Shown one piece after another: positions 27,082-37,276 of a stretch of 48,475 nucleotides of DNA (position 1 is the first letter of the stretch; the number at the start of each line of letters is the position of its first letter). The position numbers were made by a program, and so were the translations under genes. The stretch is from Dehalococcoidia bacterium (GTDB lineage: Bacteria > Chloroflexota > Dehalococcoidia > Dehalococcoidales > RBG-16-60-22), in assembly GCA_011192005.1 (NCBI GenBank), contig DUFB01000084.1:1-48475 (forward strand), written 5' to 3'. Below the pieces are notes generated by a model that saw nothing but the letters and a program-made list of their open reading frames with translations, searched no databases and was not told the origin of the DNA.

Positions 27082-27828
27082 ATGGAAGGTCACACCATGA
27101 TTCAGGCAAAAACGGACACACTGAGGCTTTATATCGTCGAAGAACAGGAGTTATACCGGGAGCTCTATAAATATGTATTACCGATGCGTCAAAATATTGA
27201 GCTATTGCAGGTTTCTTCGACCAGCGATATAGAAGGCATAAGGCAGAACGTATCGGAAATGCGGCCCGACGTCCTGCTTCTAAGCGTCAAGAAGCTGAAT
27301 AGTGCCATTGTCGGGGAGCTTGAACAGATAAGGAATCTCTATCCTGAAATGGGTATAGTTATTTTACTCGTATTTTATAGTTCCCAGGATATCGAGCTCC
27401 TGCGAAGGCTGGCACTGAGCGGTGAAAGCGGTATGGCTTTATTCCTGAAGCAGTCGCTGGACAAAGTCGACCAGCTCTGCCAGACAATCCAGGCTGTCTA
27501 TGACGGCCAGGTTATTCTCGACCCTCCGCTGGCTACCTTCATGTTTGCCGGTAAACCCGAATGTCCGTTTTTAAAGCAATTGACCACCCGGGAACTGGAA
27601 ATCCTCAGTTTATTATCACAGGGATACACGAACTCTGCTATTGCCGAGACCCTCTTCATCGATATCAAGACCGTCGAACACCACCTTAACAGTATGTACA
27701 GCAAGCTCAAGTCAGACCCCGATTACAATACCAAACATCTTAGAGTCAGTGTGGCCAGACTCTACCTGGAAACCATGGGCGATCTGTATCAGAAAGAAGA
27801 ATCGATAGTACGGGTTGGCAGCAGATAG
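27082..27828 (+). CDS. NarL/LuxR-family regulator with receiver-like domain
   Basis: C-terminal HTH LTTRELEILSLLSQGYTNSAIAETLFIDIKTVEHHLNSMYSKL; N-terminal receiver-like fold. Confidence 0.9.
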   Translation: MEGHTMIQAKTDTLRLYIVEEQELYRELYKYVLPMRQNIELLQVSSTSDIEGIRQNVSEMRPDVLLLSVKKLNSAIVGELEQIRNLYPEMGIVILLVFYSSQDIELLRRLALSGESGMALFLKQSLDKVDQLCQTIQAVYDGQVILDPPLATFMFAGKPECPFLKQLTTRELEILSLLSQGYTNSAIAETLFIDIKTVEHHLNSMYSKLKSDPDYNTKHLRVSVARLYLETMGDLYQKEESIVRVGSR

Positions 27829-27843
27829 AATATACAGGTATCT

Positions 27844-28152
27844 CTACAAAAGATAAGCGATTAATTCCTTAAGGTTCCAAACACCCACGCCAAACAGCAG
27901 GGCGATGGATGGCCAGAGAAGCCTCCCTGGAATAAGCCAGGCAATCAACAGCGGTAGAATGCCCTTGACTACCACCAGCAGAGCCGGTACTTCCAGTAGA
28001 AAACTCACGAAAGGATTCAATTCGGCAAAGCCCAGGTGCATCGCCACCAGCGTCAGGATCAAATCAACCTGATTAAGGATAACAAAGGACACCTTCTCAA
28101 GAGTACACCTCTTAAATGTCGCCGAAGAATCCCACCAGCTGCTGGTTGTCAT
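27844..28152 (-). CDS. Small membrane protein, DUF5658-like
   Basis: LNQVDLILTLVAMHLGFAELNPFVSFLLE...VVKGILPLLIAWLIPGRLLWPSIALLFGVGVWNLKEL. Confidence 0.6.
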   Translation of the reverse strand: MTTSSWWDSSATFKRCTLEKVSFVILNQVDLILTLVAMHLGFAELNPFVSFLLEVPALLVVVKGILPLLIAWLIPGRLLWPSIALLFGVGVWNLKELIAYLL

Positions 28153-28274
28153 TTATCCCCACAATTTAGAATATAATACTAGAACTGTATTCCATTACTT
28201 TAGTACTACCCATTTTAATGGAATCAAATATTAAAAACAAATTTTTCTCACGTGCGTATTTTCGAGGGCAATAT

Positions 28275-28610
28275 TTACTTTACCCAGGTCTTGATTGGGT
28301 TGTACTGCGCTATCCACTTTATATCCAGGCCACCGTCTTTCCAGGTCTCACGCATTTCTTCGGAAGCGGCGGTAAATTCCTGACTGGTCATGAAATCGGT
28401 TATAGCTTTTTCGCTTTCAAACTGATAAAGCGCCAGGTATTTCGCCTGATCTTTACTCTCGTCGGCAAGACGGTAACGGGTGACCTTTTTCAATCCCTTA
28501 AACAGGAATAACATGGGTATGTGTACTTCGTTATACCACCGGTTGAATTTATCTTCCAGTTCTGCTGGACAATCGGAGGCTACAATGTTTAAAATCATTG
28601 CTTCAGTCAT
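28275..28610 (-). CDS. Dimeric alpha/beta-barrel (EthD/DUF4286-like) protein
   Basis: MILNIVASDCPAELEDKFNRWYNEVHIPMLFLFKGLKKVTRYRL. Confidence 0.65.
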   Translation of the reverse strand: MTEAMILNIVASDCPAELEDKFNRWYNEVHIPMLFLFKGLKKVTRYRLADESKDQAKYLALYQFESEKAITDFMTSQEFTAASEEMRETWKDGGLDIKWIAQYNPIKTWVK

Positions 28611-28764
28611 CTTAGTTCCTTTCGGTTTTTCACCAATGATAAAATTTTAACTGATTTGTGTCAAACTGTTGTTACTCGAATCAAATATTTGACATCAAAC
28701 GGACATGGGATTTAGACTGATGCTGGTATAAGTAATAACAAGTGAAATAATCAAGGGGGACACA

Positions 28765-29847
28765 TTGAAAGCTGCAGTATGTTATGAGTTCGGAAAACCA
28801 CTGGTCATTGAGGATATAGATATCAGACCTCCGGGTAAGGGAGAGGTGAAAGTGCGTCTGGCAACAACGGCAGTTTGTCACAGTGATATCCATGCCTTTC
28901 GCGGTGAATTGCCGATGGAATTGCCTGCCATCGGCGGCCACGAATCAGCCGGTTATATCGACGAATTAGGAGAAGGTGTTACCCGGGTAAAAGCGGGCGA
29001 CCCGGTGGTGGCGTCAACTCTCACTTCCTGCGGAAAATGTTTTTTCTGCGTCACCGGCAGACCTCACCTTTGCGAGGCGGAATGGGCTCGTGATAAGGAG
29101 AGTCCCTATAAAAACAAGAAGGGACAGAGCGTGTTGCAGATGTTCAGGATTGGCACTTTCGCGGAGTACACGATTCTTGATGAATCACAGGTGGTAAAGG
29201 TTCCCGATGATATGCCACTTGACAGAGCATCATTACTGGCCTGCGGCGTCATCACGGGATTCGGCGCTGTTGTCAACCGTGCCAAGGTCGAGGTAATGAG
29301 TAGCTGCGTTATTATCGGGGTTGGTGGCGTTGGCTTAAATGCTGTCCAAGGCGCCTCCATTTCCGGGGCTAACCCGGTCATCGCCGTTGATATTAACGAC
29401 GCCAAGCTGGAAGCAGCCAGGACTTTCGGGGCGACCAATACCGTTAATTCCAGTAAAATAGATGCCATTGAGGCGGTGAAGGAATTAACGGGAGGCAGGG
29501 GGGTTGACTACGTATTCGTGACAGTTGGCAACGCTAAAGCCATGGAGCAGGGCTTTGCTATGTCCGGTCCCCGCGGTATGACAGTTATGGTGGGGTTACC
29601 GTACTACAAGGACACTATTACTTTTCAATCGTTTCCCTTTATCATGGGTGAAAGAATGCTTACCGGTAGTTTTATGGGAACGACACACCTTCAGAATGAT
29701 ATACCCAGGATGGTAAAACTTTATCAGCAGGGTATTCTGAAACTGGATGAATTGATAACCGGAAGATACCCTCTGGACAAGATAAACGAAGCTATCGAGG
29801 CGGTGATAAAGGGAGAGGCACTCAGAAACGTAATAATGTTTCAATAG
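28765..29847 (+). CDS. Zinc-dependent MDR alcohol dehydrogenase (TTG start)
   Basis: GGHESAGYIDELGEGVTRVKAGDPVV, CGKCFFCVTGRPHLC structural zinc site, GVGGVGLNAVQGA Rossmann motif. Confidence 0.93.
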   Translation: MKAAVCYEFGKPLVIEDIDIRPPGKGEVKVRLATTAVCHSDIHAFRGELPMELPAIGGHESAGYIDELGEGVTRVKAGDPVVASTLTSCGKCFFCVTGRPHLCEAEWARDKESPYKNKKGQSVLQMFRIGTFAEYTILDESQVVKVPDDMPLDRASLLACGVITGFGAVVNRAKVEVMSSCVIIGVGGVGLNAVQGASISGANPVIAVDINDAKLEAARTFGATNTVNSSKIDAIEAVKELTGGRGVDYVFVTVGNAKAMEQGFAMSGPRGMTVMVGLPYYKDTITFQSFPFIMGERMLTGSFMGTTHLQNDIPRMVKLYQQGILKLDELITGRYPLDKINEAIEAVIKGEALRNVIMFQ

Positions 29848-29907
29848 AGAGGTTTGTTTGTCCGGTCTATAAAGGTGAAATCTTCGGCAGCAGCCAAAAG
29901 GTTGCCT

Positions 29908-29990
29908 CCTTCTGATATTACGTCCCCCTCTCCGGACCTCAATATCTTTACGATATGAGGTGGGGTGGTTGGAGAGGGGGACGCAGAAGG
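29908..29990. terminator. Large hairpin between convergent genes
   Basis: cgtccccctctcc (29921-29933) / ggagagggggacg (29971-29983), perfect 13 bp; extended by ccttctg/cagaagg and an internal cctca-atatc/gatat-gagg arm. Confidence 0.8.
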
Positions 29991-30024
29991 AGAAATGAAT
30001 TGTGTGAATTCTTCAGTTAATACT

Positions 30025-32157
30025 CTATTTACTATCCTTTGCCTTAGATATTTTACATAAAAGTGCCGTAAGGTCCGGAGAACCGTACATCGGGTCACAG
30101 TGGTCATTGGACGTAAGCACATTTGGATTTGACGTAAAAAGCCCGTGATAGGGCCCCGGTTCCTCGGGATAGAAGCAGTTAGCGGTAGCCATGACCACCC
30201 CAGGATGTATCCCCGGGAAAAGCCTGGCTTTCTGCCTGATTTTACCACGCGGCGACTCGATCCAGGTCCAGTCGCCGTCTTCTATGCCGGATTTTTCCGC
30301 TGTTTCCGGATGCATCTGTACCACCGGGTCTCTCTGAAAACTCCGCAGCCAGGGCAGGTTGCGGTACTGCGACAGGAAATAGAACGGCTGGCGGTAGCCG
30401 CTGGTAAGTACCAGCGGGTATTCTTTATAGAGTTCCGGTGTGGAATAGGGGCTTTCTCCGGGTTCCTGGAAATAGGGTAAGGCATCGTAGCCAAGTCCCT
30501 CCAGCACCGTGGAGAATAGCTCCAGCTTGCCGGTGGGAGTGGGGAAACCGCCGCCTTTTCGCCAGTATTCCGTCTTATATTTGTAATATATCTGGTCTTT
30601 GCCGGTCCTCGCCAGGAAGGCCATTTCGCTGAAGTCTTTCCAGGTAATATTGGCTTTACGCAGCTGGTAGTCGAGCATCTTTTCCACGTTCTCGAACCAG
30701 TACTGGGGAGCCACCCTCTTACCGAGTTCGTTGAATATCTTGTTGTCCGCCCAGGCTTCCCCGGGAGGGTCGACTACCTTATTGTGTGCCTCTATCATAA
30801 AGCGCGGGTGCATATCGTAAATTTCGTCTATTTCCAGCCAGTGAGCAGCCGGTAATACTATATCCGCCTGTTCCGCCATCGGTCCCATGAACTGGTCGGC
30901 ATGCGCCAGGAATTCCACGTTGCCGATGGCTTTAGCCACCTCAGTCGTATTGGCCAGATGCACTATCTGCTGTCCGCCCACACTGAACCAGACCCTGATT
31001 ACCGGGTCGTCGCCCAGCAGCTGCTTGATGACCGTATCCGAGTGTGCGGTACGCGCCGCCCCGAGCTTAAAGGTCTCGCTGCCGACGATATTTTCCCGCA
31101 TTTCATCGGTCAAAGGAATTTCATTGAAGAAATCCTCCATCTGCCCGGTCTCCGGGGGAATCCAGCTCATCATGCTGCCCGGTCTCTCCACGTTCCCGGT
31201 GATGCCCAGCAGGCAGATGATAGCCCTCAGAGTCTGGCCGCAGTTTGCCTGCCTCTCCAGCGAGCTGCCTATCTGGATGCATCCCGGTGTGTCCTGGGCA
31301 AAGAGTCTTGCTGCCTTGATGATATCTTCTTTCGGTATCCAGGTAATCTCGGAGACGCGTTCCGGAGTATATTCCGCCACCCTCTCCTGCAATTTATCGA
31401 AACCGTAGGTCCAATCCCTCACGAACTCCTTGTCGTGAATGCCTTCATTGATAATAACGTTCATCATCCCCAACGCCAGCGCGGCGTCGGAGCCCGGTCG
31501 TATCTGCAGCCAGAGCGTTGCCCGCGATGACAGGGCTGTTTCCCGCGGGTCGATAACAATCAGGTTCTTGACGTATTTCAGCGAATTGAGGAACCAGACT
31601 GCCATCTCGCCGTCGGCGCTGCTAATTTCCAGCTGCTTGGCCCAGGATATCTGCGTTTTGGGATACTCGCCGCCCCAGCCGTGATAGTCGCAGTAAAGTC
31701 GACCGTACCCGGTGATCAGTCCGTAAAGGCCCAGCCGCGGACTGTGGCAGATATAACCCGGTGTGATGATGTTGGCCGTGCCGATGGAACGCGCCAGGCG
31801 GTGGGTGTAGCGGTTATAGCCCCGCCCCGTCCCTTGGGATATCCCGATGGATGACGCTCCGTGCTTCTCGATTGACTCCTTCATCCTGCCGGCGATGGTA
31901 TCAAGTGCTTCATCCCAGCTGATTCTCTCCCACTTGCCCTCGCCGCGTTTGCCGGTGCGTTTCAGGGGATATTTGAGGCGGTCGGGATGATTTATGTGCT
32001 GAATGCTGGAGAGTCCTTTGGAGCACATCGTGCCCCGCGTCGGGGCATCCGGATTGCCCTCGATGTGGACAATCGTGCCGTCCTGGACGGTGGCGAGCAC
32101 GCCGCAGCCGCCGTGACAGCCTTTGCAGGTGGTTTTGATTACTTTTCTTTCACTCAT
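30025..32157 (-). CDS. Molybdopterin (bis-PGD) oxidoreductase catalytic subunit, DMSO reductase family
   Basis: CKGCHGGCGVLA...GTMCSKGL [4Fe-4S] motif; GNPDAPTRG; KYVKNLIVIDPRET; C-terminal molybdopterin dinucleotide-binding domain. Confidence 0.93.
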   Translation of the reverse strand: MSERKVIKTTCKGCHGGCGVLATVQDGTIVHIEGNPDAPTRGTMCSKGLSSIQHINHPDRLKYPLKRTGKRGEGKWERISWDEALDTIAGRMKESIEKHGASSIGISQGTGRGYNRYTHRLARSIGTANIITPGYICHSPRLGLYGLITGYGRLYCDYHGWGGEYPKTQISWAKQLEISSADGEMAVWFLNSLKYVKNLIVIDPRETALSSRATLWLQIRPGSDAALALGMMNVIINEGIHDKEFVRDWTYGFDKLQERVAEYTPERVSEITWIPKEDIIKAARLFAQDTPGCIQIGSSLERQANCGQTLRAIICLLGITGNVERPGSMMSWIPPETGQMEDFFNEIPLTDEMRENIVGSETFKLGAARTAHSDTVIKQLLGDDPVIRVWFSVGGQQIVHLANTTEVAKAIGNVEFLAHADQFMGPMAEQADIVLPAAHWLEIDEIYDMHPRFMIEAHNKVVDPPGEAWADNKIFNELGKRVAPQYWFENVEKMLDYQLRKANITWKDFSEMAFLARTGKDQIYYKYKTEYWRKGGGFPTPTGKLELFSTVLEGLGYDALPYFQEPGESPYSTPELYKEYPLVLTSGYRQPFYFLSQYRNLPWLRSFQRDPVVQMHPETAEKSGIEDGDWTWIESPRGKIRQKARLFPGIHPGVVMATANCFYPEEPGPYHGLFTSNPNVLTSNDHCDPMYGSPDLTALLCKISKAKDSK

Positions 32158-32159
32158 GA

Positions 32160-33056
32160 TTATTGTTGTTCTGACCTCGCTACCAGCGGACTGTAAGCCC
32201 CGGCTTTCAGGACACAGTAACGAAGTGCCAGCCCGCCGATTACTTCACAGGCTACCCCGAATACCAGCACTGCTGGGGGCATCTCGGCAACGGCATAGCT
32301 GGTAAAGGCAATCACCAGTGGAATGATGATGCCCATTACCACGATACCAATCCAGAAAATAGGCGCGCTGCTGCCGCGTATCTGCTCCATCACCGATTGC
32401 TTTCCTGTTGCCTCACGCTTGGCCGCTCGCCAGAGGTAAATGGCTATCAGCAAGGCGTTGGCGAGAAGCAGCCAGCGACTCCCCGCTTCGGCAGTGGCAA
32501 GGTCGATATTACCGTCGTTCAGGGCGATGAGAACCGATATCCCGAATCCCCCGAGAATACCGCAGAGCACGAACAATAAGGGCAGTAGAGAGGAATTCCA
32601 GAATGGCACTGCCTTGACAGTGTTCAGCACGAAACCGGTATAAACGGCTACCACCAGTGCGGTAATCCCGGTCAGTACCTTAAATACCATTTCTCCGGCG
32701 GTATCCGGCAGCCAGTAGGAGAGCATGAGCTGTATTGCGCCGAAGATGACGAACAGCATCACGAAGATGAAACCCCGGGCCAGCCAGGAGCTTTGGGGTC
32801 GTGTGATTATCCGCCAAAAGCGCTGCGGCTTGCCCAGGTAGAGCAGGTGGGCTCCTCCCTTGAGAACCGCGATGATAAGCCAGCTGATAAACATCCCCCA
32901 GATGCTGTTGAAGAATACCGATACCAGGTAGAGACCACCGCCCAGACCGCCCGTGTAGAACGCTATCCAGAGTATCAGTCCGCGGCGGTCTATCCACTCG
33001 GTCTGGCGGGTATAATTGAGCATCCACTCGTGTATTTCCATGTTGAATCCGCTCAA
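32160..33056 (-). CDS. NrfD/PsrC-like membrane subunit
   Basis: Multi-TM protein between catalytic and FeS genes; FYTGGLGGGLYLVSVFFN. Confidence 0.85.
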   Translation of the reverse strand: MSGFNMEIHEWMLNYTRQTEWIDRRGLILWIAFYTGGLGGGLYLVSVFFNSIWGMFISWLIIAVLKGGAHLLYLGKPQRFWRIITRPQSSWLARGFIFVMLFVIFGAIQLMLSYWLPDTAGEMVFKVLTGITALVVAVYTGFVLNTVKAVPFWNSSLLPLLFVLCGILGGFGISVLIALNDGNIDLATAEAGSRWLLLANALLIAIYLWRAAKREATGKQSVMEQIRGSSAPIFWIGIVVMGIIIPLVIAFTSYAVAEMPPAVLVFGVACEVIGGLALRYCVLKAGAYSPLVARSEQQ

Positions 33057-33772
33057 GCGAGGACCGGCTCCTCTTCTTTAGTGCTGGTTTCCGACGGCTC
33101 ATCGGAAACTCCAATTTTACCGTCGATGAAATACACGGATGGGTCGGTATCGTATTCCGGATGAAGCTGAAATCCCTGGTTCTCACGTATTAATCGCGAT
33201 ACCTCGCTGTCGGGGTCGTCCAGGTCGCCGAATGTCAGTGCCTGCGCCGGGCAGGTATTCACGCAAGCTGGTGTGGCATCACGGTCTATCCCGGGCTTCA
33301 GTCCCCTGGCAAGTCCAGCGTCGATTCTTTCCATGCAAAAGTTGCACTTCTCGGTGGTGCCGTGCGTGTGAGGGTATAGCTCTTTACCCGCTTTCTCGAA
33401 ATCGGTCACCACCCTGCCTGGGAAAAAGCCTTTGTCCTTGTCTTTGGAGAGGAAGGTGCGGTTCTGGTAGGGGCAGGCAATGACGCAGTACCGACAGCCG
33501 ACGCACTTGTCCTGGTCCACGTAGACGATGCCGTCATCGCGTAGCTGGGTCGCCCCGGTAGGGCATACTTCCACACAGGGTGCGTCATGGCACTGGTTGC
33601 ATCTCACCGAGTAAGTCGATACAGTGGGGTGCTCGCCCCCCGTTTCCATCGCCACCAGTCTCGGCCAAGAAACACCGATTGGCAGAAAATGCTCGATGCG
33701 ACAGGCGGCTATACAGGCATAGCACCTGACGCATTTCCTTAAATCAACGACCATTCCCCATCTCATACGCAC
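33053..33772 (-). CDS. DmsB/NrfC-like 4x[4Fe-4S] electron transfer subunit
   Basis: CVRCYACIAAC, CNQCHDAPCVEVCPTGA, CVGCRYCVIACPY, CNFCMERI...CVNTCPAQAL. Confidence 0.95.
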   Translation of the reverse strand: MRMRWGMVVDLRKCVRCYACIAACRIEHFLPIGVSWPRLVAMETGGEHPTVSTYSVRCNQCHDAPCVEVCPTGATQLRDDGIVYVDQDKCVGCRYCVIACPYQNRTFLSKDKDKGFFPGRVVTDFEKAGKELYPHTHGTTEKCNFCMERIDAGLARGLKPGIDRDATPACVNTCPAQALTFGDLDDPDSEVSRLIRENQGFQLHPEYDTDPSVYFIDGKIGVSDEPSETSTKEEEPVLA

Positions 33773-34018
33773 AATACCCCGCTATTTATTAACAATTTGC
33801 ACAATTATCATATATTATCCGTGATGATAACGCAAAATAAAGATTGATATATTATGCAATAAAGCCTCTCTAATATAATTGTAATATGTATTACGAAATG
33901 GAGAAAATAACTTAAGTTACACTTTTTGTGATTTTTTTGTATTAGTCTTATACTGTTGGTATCTCGTACTGAAGTCCGATATCATCGGAAAGTAAAAACC
34001 AAAAATCAGGAGTGTGTA

Positions 34019-35566
34019 ATGAACGACAGTAAAAACGCCGTGGTTACTACGACCGGTGGCAGAGTCGAAGGAAGCTATGAGGATAACCTGTATGTCTTCA
34101 AAGGAATACCTTATGCTGCGCCTCCCGTGGGGAAACTGCGCTGGGAGCCACCGCAGCCGGTAAAGCCCTGGGACGGCGTACGCCCAGCTAAAAAATACGG
34201 GAATATGGCGCCCCAGAATGCCATGCCCTTTGCCATGCCGGGCATGCCTGCCTTTGAAGAACCCCAGAGTGAAGAATGCCTCTTCCTTAATATCTGGACG
34301 CCGGGAATCGATGATGCTAAACGTCCTGTCATGTTCTATATCCACGGCGGTGCTTTTATCATCGGGGCTGGCAGCGAACCGGTGCTGAAGGGTGGCAAGC
34401 TGGCCAGGCGTGGTGATATCGTTCTGGTCAGTATCAACTACCGACTGGGAGCGCTGGGATTCCTGAATCTCAATGAAGTCACCGGGAGTAAAATTCGCGC
34501 TACCGGTAATGAGGGAATACTCGACCAGATTGCCGCTCTGGACTGGGTACAAGACAATATCGCCGCTTTCGGCGGTAATCCGGATGACATCACAATTTTC
34601 GGTTTTTCCGCCGGTGGTATGAGTGTCGGTACTCTACTGGGTATACCGCTGGCCCGCGGAAAGTTCCACAAGGCGATGAACCGCAGCGGCGCTGCCAACG
34701 TCGTGGCCCCGCTGGATAATGCGGTAAAAATGTCTGAACGATATCTCGAATTACTGGATCTCACCGGCAGGGATGCCGACGCTTTGCGTAATCTCACCCC
34801 GCAGCAGCTCCTTGACGGTCAGCAACAGCTGAGCATGAAGGTCCGCGAGACGGAATCCCGGGCGACACCTTTTATCCCCGTCGTTGATGGTGTTAAAATT
34901 CCGGAATGGCCTATCGACGCCATTAAAAAGGGCCTTTCTAAGAATATCCCCGTTATGGCGGGTAATGCACTTGATGAATTGAAAGCGCCCAATATGATGA
35001 TGGACCCCGCCATGCATAATATGAACGAAGCAGAACTGAATAGACGACTGAATAAGCTGTTGCCTTCTGACATGGTGCCGGGATTGATAAATACTTATCG
35101 TGATGCTTTGAAGAAACGAGGCAGTAAAGCGGACTTCGCTGACGTCTTGGGGACGGTGGGTGTGGACCTCATGTTCCGCATGACCACACTACAGCTTGTT
35201 GAAGCCCAGCGTGATAATGGAGCTCCTGCCTATAACTACCTCTTTACCTATAAATCACCCGCGATGGGTGGTGTCCTCGGTGCCATGCACGGATTGGATA
35301 ATCCCTTCCTTTTCGGTAACCTCGAGCCTCAGCTATGTGGAACGGGACCGGCGGTTGAAAACCTGGCGGTGAAGATACAGGATTCGGCAATCGCTTTTGC
35401 CCGTAACGGGAACCCGTCCTGCGAGAGCATCGGCGAATGGCCAGCCTACGGCAGAGAACGTATGACCATGATTCTGGATAAAGACACCCGCGTTGAGGGA
35501 GCCCCGTATGAAGATGAGCGATGTGCCTGGGAAGGGTATGAAATTTCACACACGTTACCGTTATAG
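34019..35566 (+). CDS. Type-B carboxylesterase
   Basis: VFKGIPYAAPPVGKLRW, SEECLFLNIWTP, IHGGAF, FGFSAGGMSVG. Start at ATG 34019 after AGGAG. Confidence 0.93.
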   Translation: MNDSKNAVVTTTGGRVEGSYEDNLYVFKGIPYAAPPVGKLRWEPPQPVKPWDGVRPAKKYGNMAPQNAMPFAMPGMPAFEEPQSEECLFLNIWTPGIDDAKRPVMFYIHGGAFIIGAGSEPVLKGGKLARRGDIVLVSINYRLGALGFLNLNEVTGSKIRATGNEGILDQIAALDWVQDNIAAFGGNPDDITIFGFSAGGMSVGTLLGIPLARGKFHKAMNRSGAANVVAPLDNAVKMSERYLELLDLTGRDADALRNLTPQQLLDGQQQLSMKVRETESRATPFIPVVDGVKIPEWPIDAIKKGLSKNIPVMAGNALDELKAPNMMMDPAMHNMNEAELNRRLNKLLPSDMVPGLINTYRDALKKRGSKADFADVLGTVGVDLMFRMTTLQLVEAQRDNGAPAYNYLFTYKSPAMGGVLGAMHGLDNPFLFGNLEPQLCGTGPAVENLAVKIQDSAIAFARNGNPSCESIGEWPAYGRERMTMILDKDTRVEGAPYEDERCAWEGYEISHTLPL

Positions 35567-35574
35567 GTAATGAT

Positions 35575-37254
35575 TTATACGGGCTCCAACCTGATATCCA
35601 GTACGGCCGGCTGGCCGCTCCGTACCCGTTCCAGTCCCTCTTTGAGGGCCGGTATAACGTCAGCCGGCTCTTCGACTGTCCTGCCGTACGCATGGCATGC
35701 CTGGGCTATCTTGGTGTAATCGGGCGGTCTGTAAATATCCGCGCCCATGTTGTCGACGTCGTGCTTTTCCCGGAAAAGACCTTTAATCGCGCCGTATCCC
35801 TGGTTGTCGAATATTATCGATAGGAAAGGTGCTTTGTAGAATCCTGAGGACCATAGCGATGCTTCCGGGCAGCCGTAGATAAAGGCGCCGTCGCCCATCA
35901 GGCTGACCACCGTCTTGTCCGGTGCCGCTAGCTTAACCCCCAGGGCAGCCCCTATCGCCCAGCCGATGCAACCTCCGGAGTAGGAGAGCAGCGTGCCCGG
36001 TTTACTCCGCTGCACCAGGTGCGCCACTATCCTGGACGGTGAAATTGTCTGGTTCACGATAATGGTATCGTCGTCTATCGCTTCGCTGATGCACTTGCTC
36101 AACCAGTGGGCTGATATGGGCTTTTTCTGCGAATGACTTTCCGCCAAGCTTTGCCATTCACTGGCGAGGTTGTTATGTTCCGCTTCCAGCTGTTTAAAAC
36201 ATTTTTTAAATTGTGCGCGCCGGTCGTCTGTCAGCTTCTCCTTTATAGCTCTGGTCAGGGCCGGTATTATCCTACCAGAGTCGCCTTCGATGGCGATGTC
36301 TGGCTTACGTCCCCAGAGAGGCGCGCCCTTCTTAAACATGTCGATGTCGATATGTATGAATGTCATCTCAGCCGGGGGGCCAGCTGCCGGTGAGGCATAC
36401 GGCAAATCGTAGTCTATTGCCAGTATCACATCGGTATTTGCCATCGGTGGATTTCCTAATCCAGCAATAGTCGGAATGTATGCTGCCAGCGGGTGCGTAT
36501 TCGGGAAGTTCATCCTGGTATCGGATGTTAATACCCGGGCGCACAGCGTCTCCGCCAGTTCGATGAGCTTCGGTACGGTATCCGGGTTCCTCCCCGAATG
36601 TCCGGTGATTATTAGTGGATTTTCGGCATTAATCAGTATTTCCGCGGCTTTCGCGAGCATTTCCAGTTTTACTTTTTCGGGCGGGATACCGGCTTTTTTC
36701 AGTGTTTTCGGTTTATCTCTGGACTTGTCGGCTTTGTGCCAGAGGACTTCCCTAGGAATGGCCAGATAGACGGGCCCGTACGGTTCAGTTGTCGCTATAT
36801 TTAGTGCTGTTTGGAGAGCTTCCTGGATGTCCTCTTTATCGGTTAGCTGGTGGTCCCACTTGACGAAGTTGCGTACCATTTTCCCCTGGTCGAAAGGTTC
36901 CTTCTGCCAGGTGACGCGCCTGGTCGGACCCTGTATTTCCGTGAAGATAATCACCGGGACTCTTCCCCACTGCGCGTTTTGCAGGGCGCCACCGATCTGC
37001 AGAATACCTAGTTCCGAGTGCACCGAGACCGCCTGCGGCTTGCCTGATGCCATGTAGTTGCCGTGGGCAGCTGTCATCGTCACGAACTCGTCAAGGCAGA
37101 GTATTCCCCGTGGGCTTTTCTTGCCGGTAGCCCGGTATCTGGACACCGTTTCCAGTACCGGTACATTATCGATTCCCGGGTTGAAGAAAAGATGCTCTAT
37201 ACCGTAAGCATTGAATATTTCTATCAAGTCTTCCGCATTATCGTATTCTTCCAT
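35575..37254 (-). CDS. ThDP-dependent enzyme, acetolactate synthase/benzoylformate decarboxylase family
   Basis: CLDEFVTMTAAHGNY; GDGAFIYGCPEASLWSSGFYKAPFLSIIFDN ThDP motif. Start at 37254 avoids overlap with upstream gene. Confidence 0.88.
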   Translation of the reverse strand: MEEYDNAEDLIEIFNAYGIEHLFFNPGIDNVPVLETVSRYRATGKKSPRGILCLDEFVTMTAAHGNYMASGKPQAVSVHSELGILQIGGALQNAQWGRVPVIIFTEIQGPTRRVTWQKEPFDQGKMVRNFVKWDHQLTDKEDIQEALQTALNIATTEPYGPVYLAIPREVLWHKADKSRDKPKTLKKAGIPPEKVKLEMLAKAAEILINAENPLIITGHSGRNPDTVPKLIELAETLCARVLTSDTRMNFPNTHPLAAYIPTIAGLGNPPMANTDVILAIDYDLPYASPAAGPPAEMTFIHIDIDMFKKGAPLWGRKPDIAIEGDSGRIIPALTRAIKEKLTDDRRAQFKKCFKQLEAEHNNLASEWQSLAESHSQKKPISAHWLSKCISEAIDDDTIIVNQTISPSRIVAHLVQRSKPGTLLSYSGGCIGWAIGAALGVKLAAPDKTVVSLMGDGAFIYGCPEASLWSSGFYKAPFLSIIFDNQGYGAIKGLFREKHDVDNMGADIYRPPDYTKIAQACHAYGRTVEEPADVIPALKEGLERVRSGQPAVLDIRLEPV

Positions 37255-37276
37255 GTAGCACTCCTTTTTGGATGAA

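Noticed and set aside
33805-33894. Short dyads (ttatca/tgataa; gtaata-tg-tattac) between the FeS gene and the esterase
   Set aside because: Region is very AT-rich, so short dyads are expected by chance.
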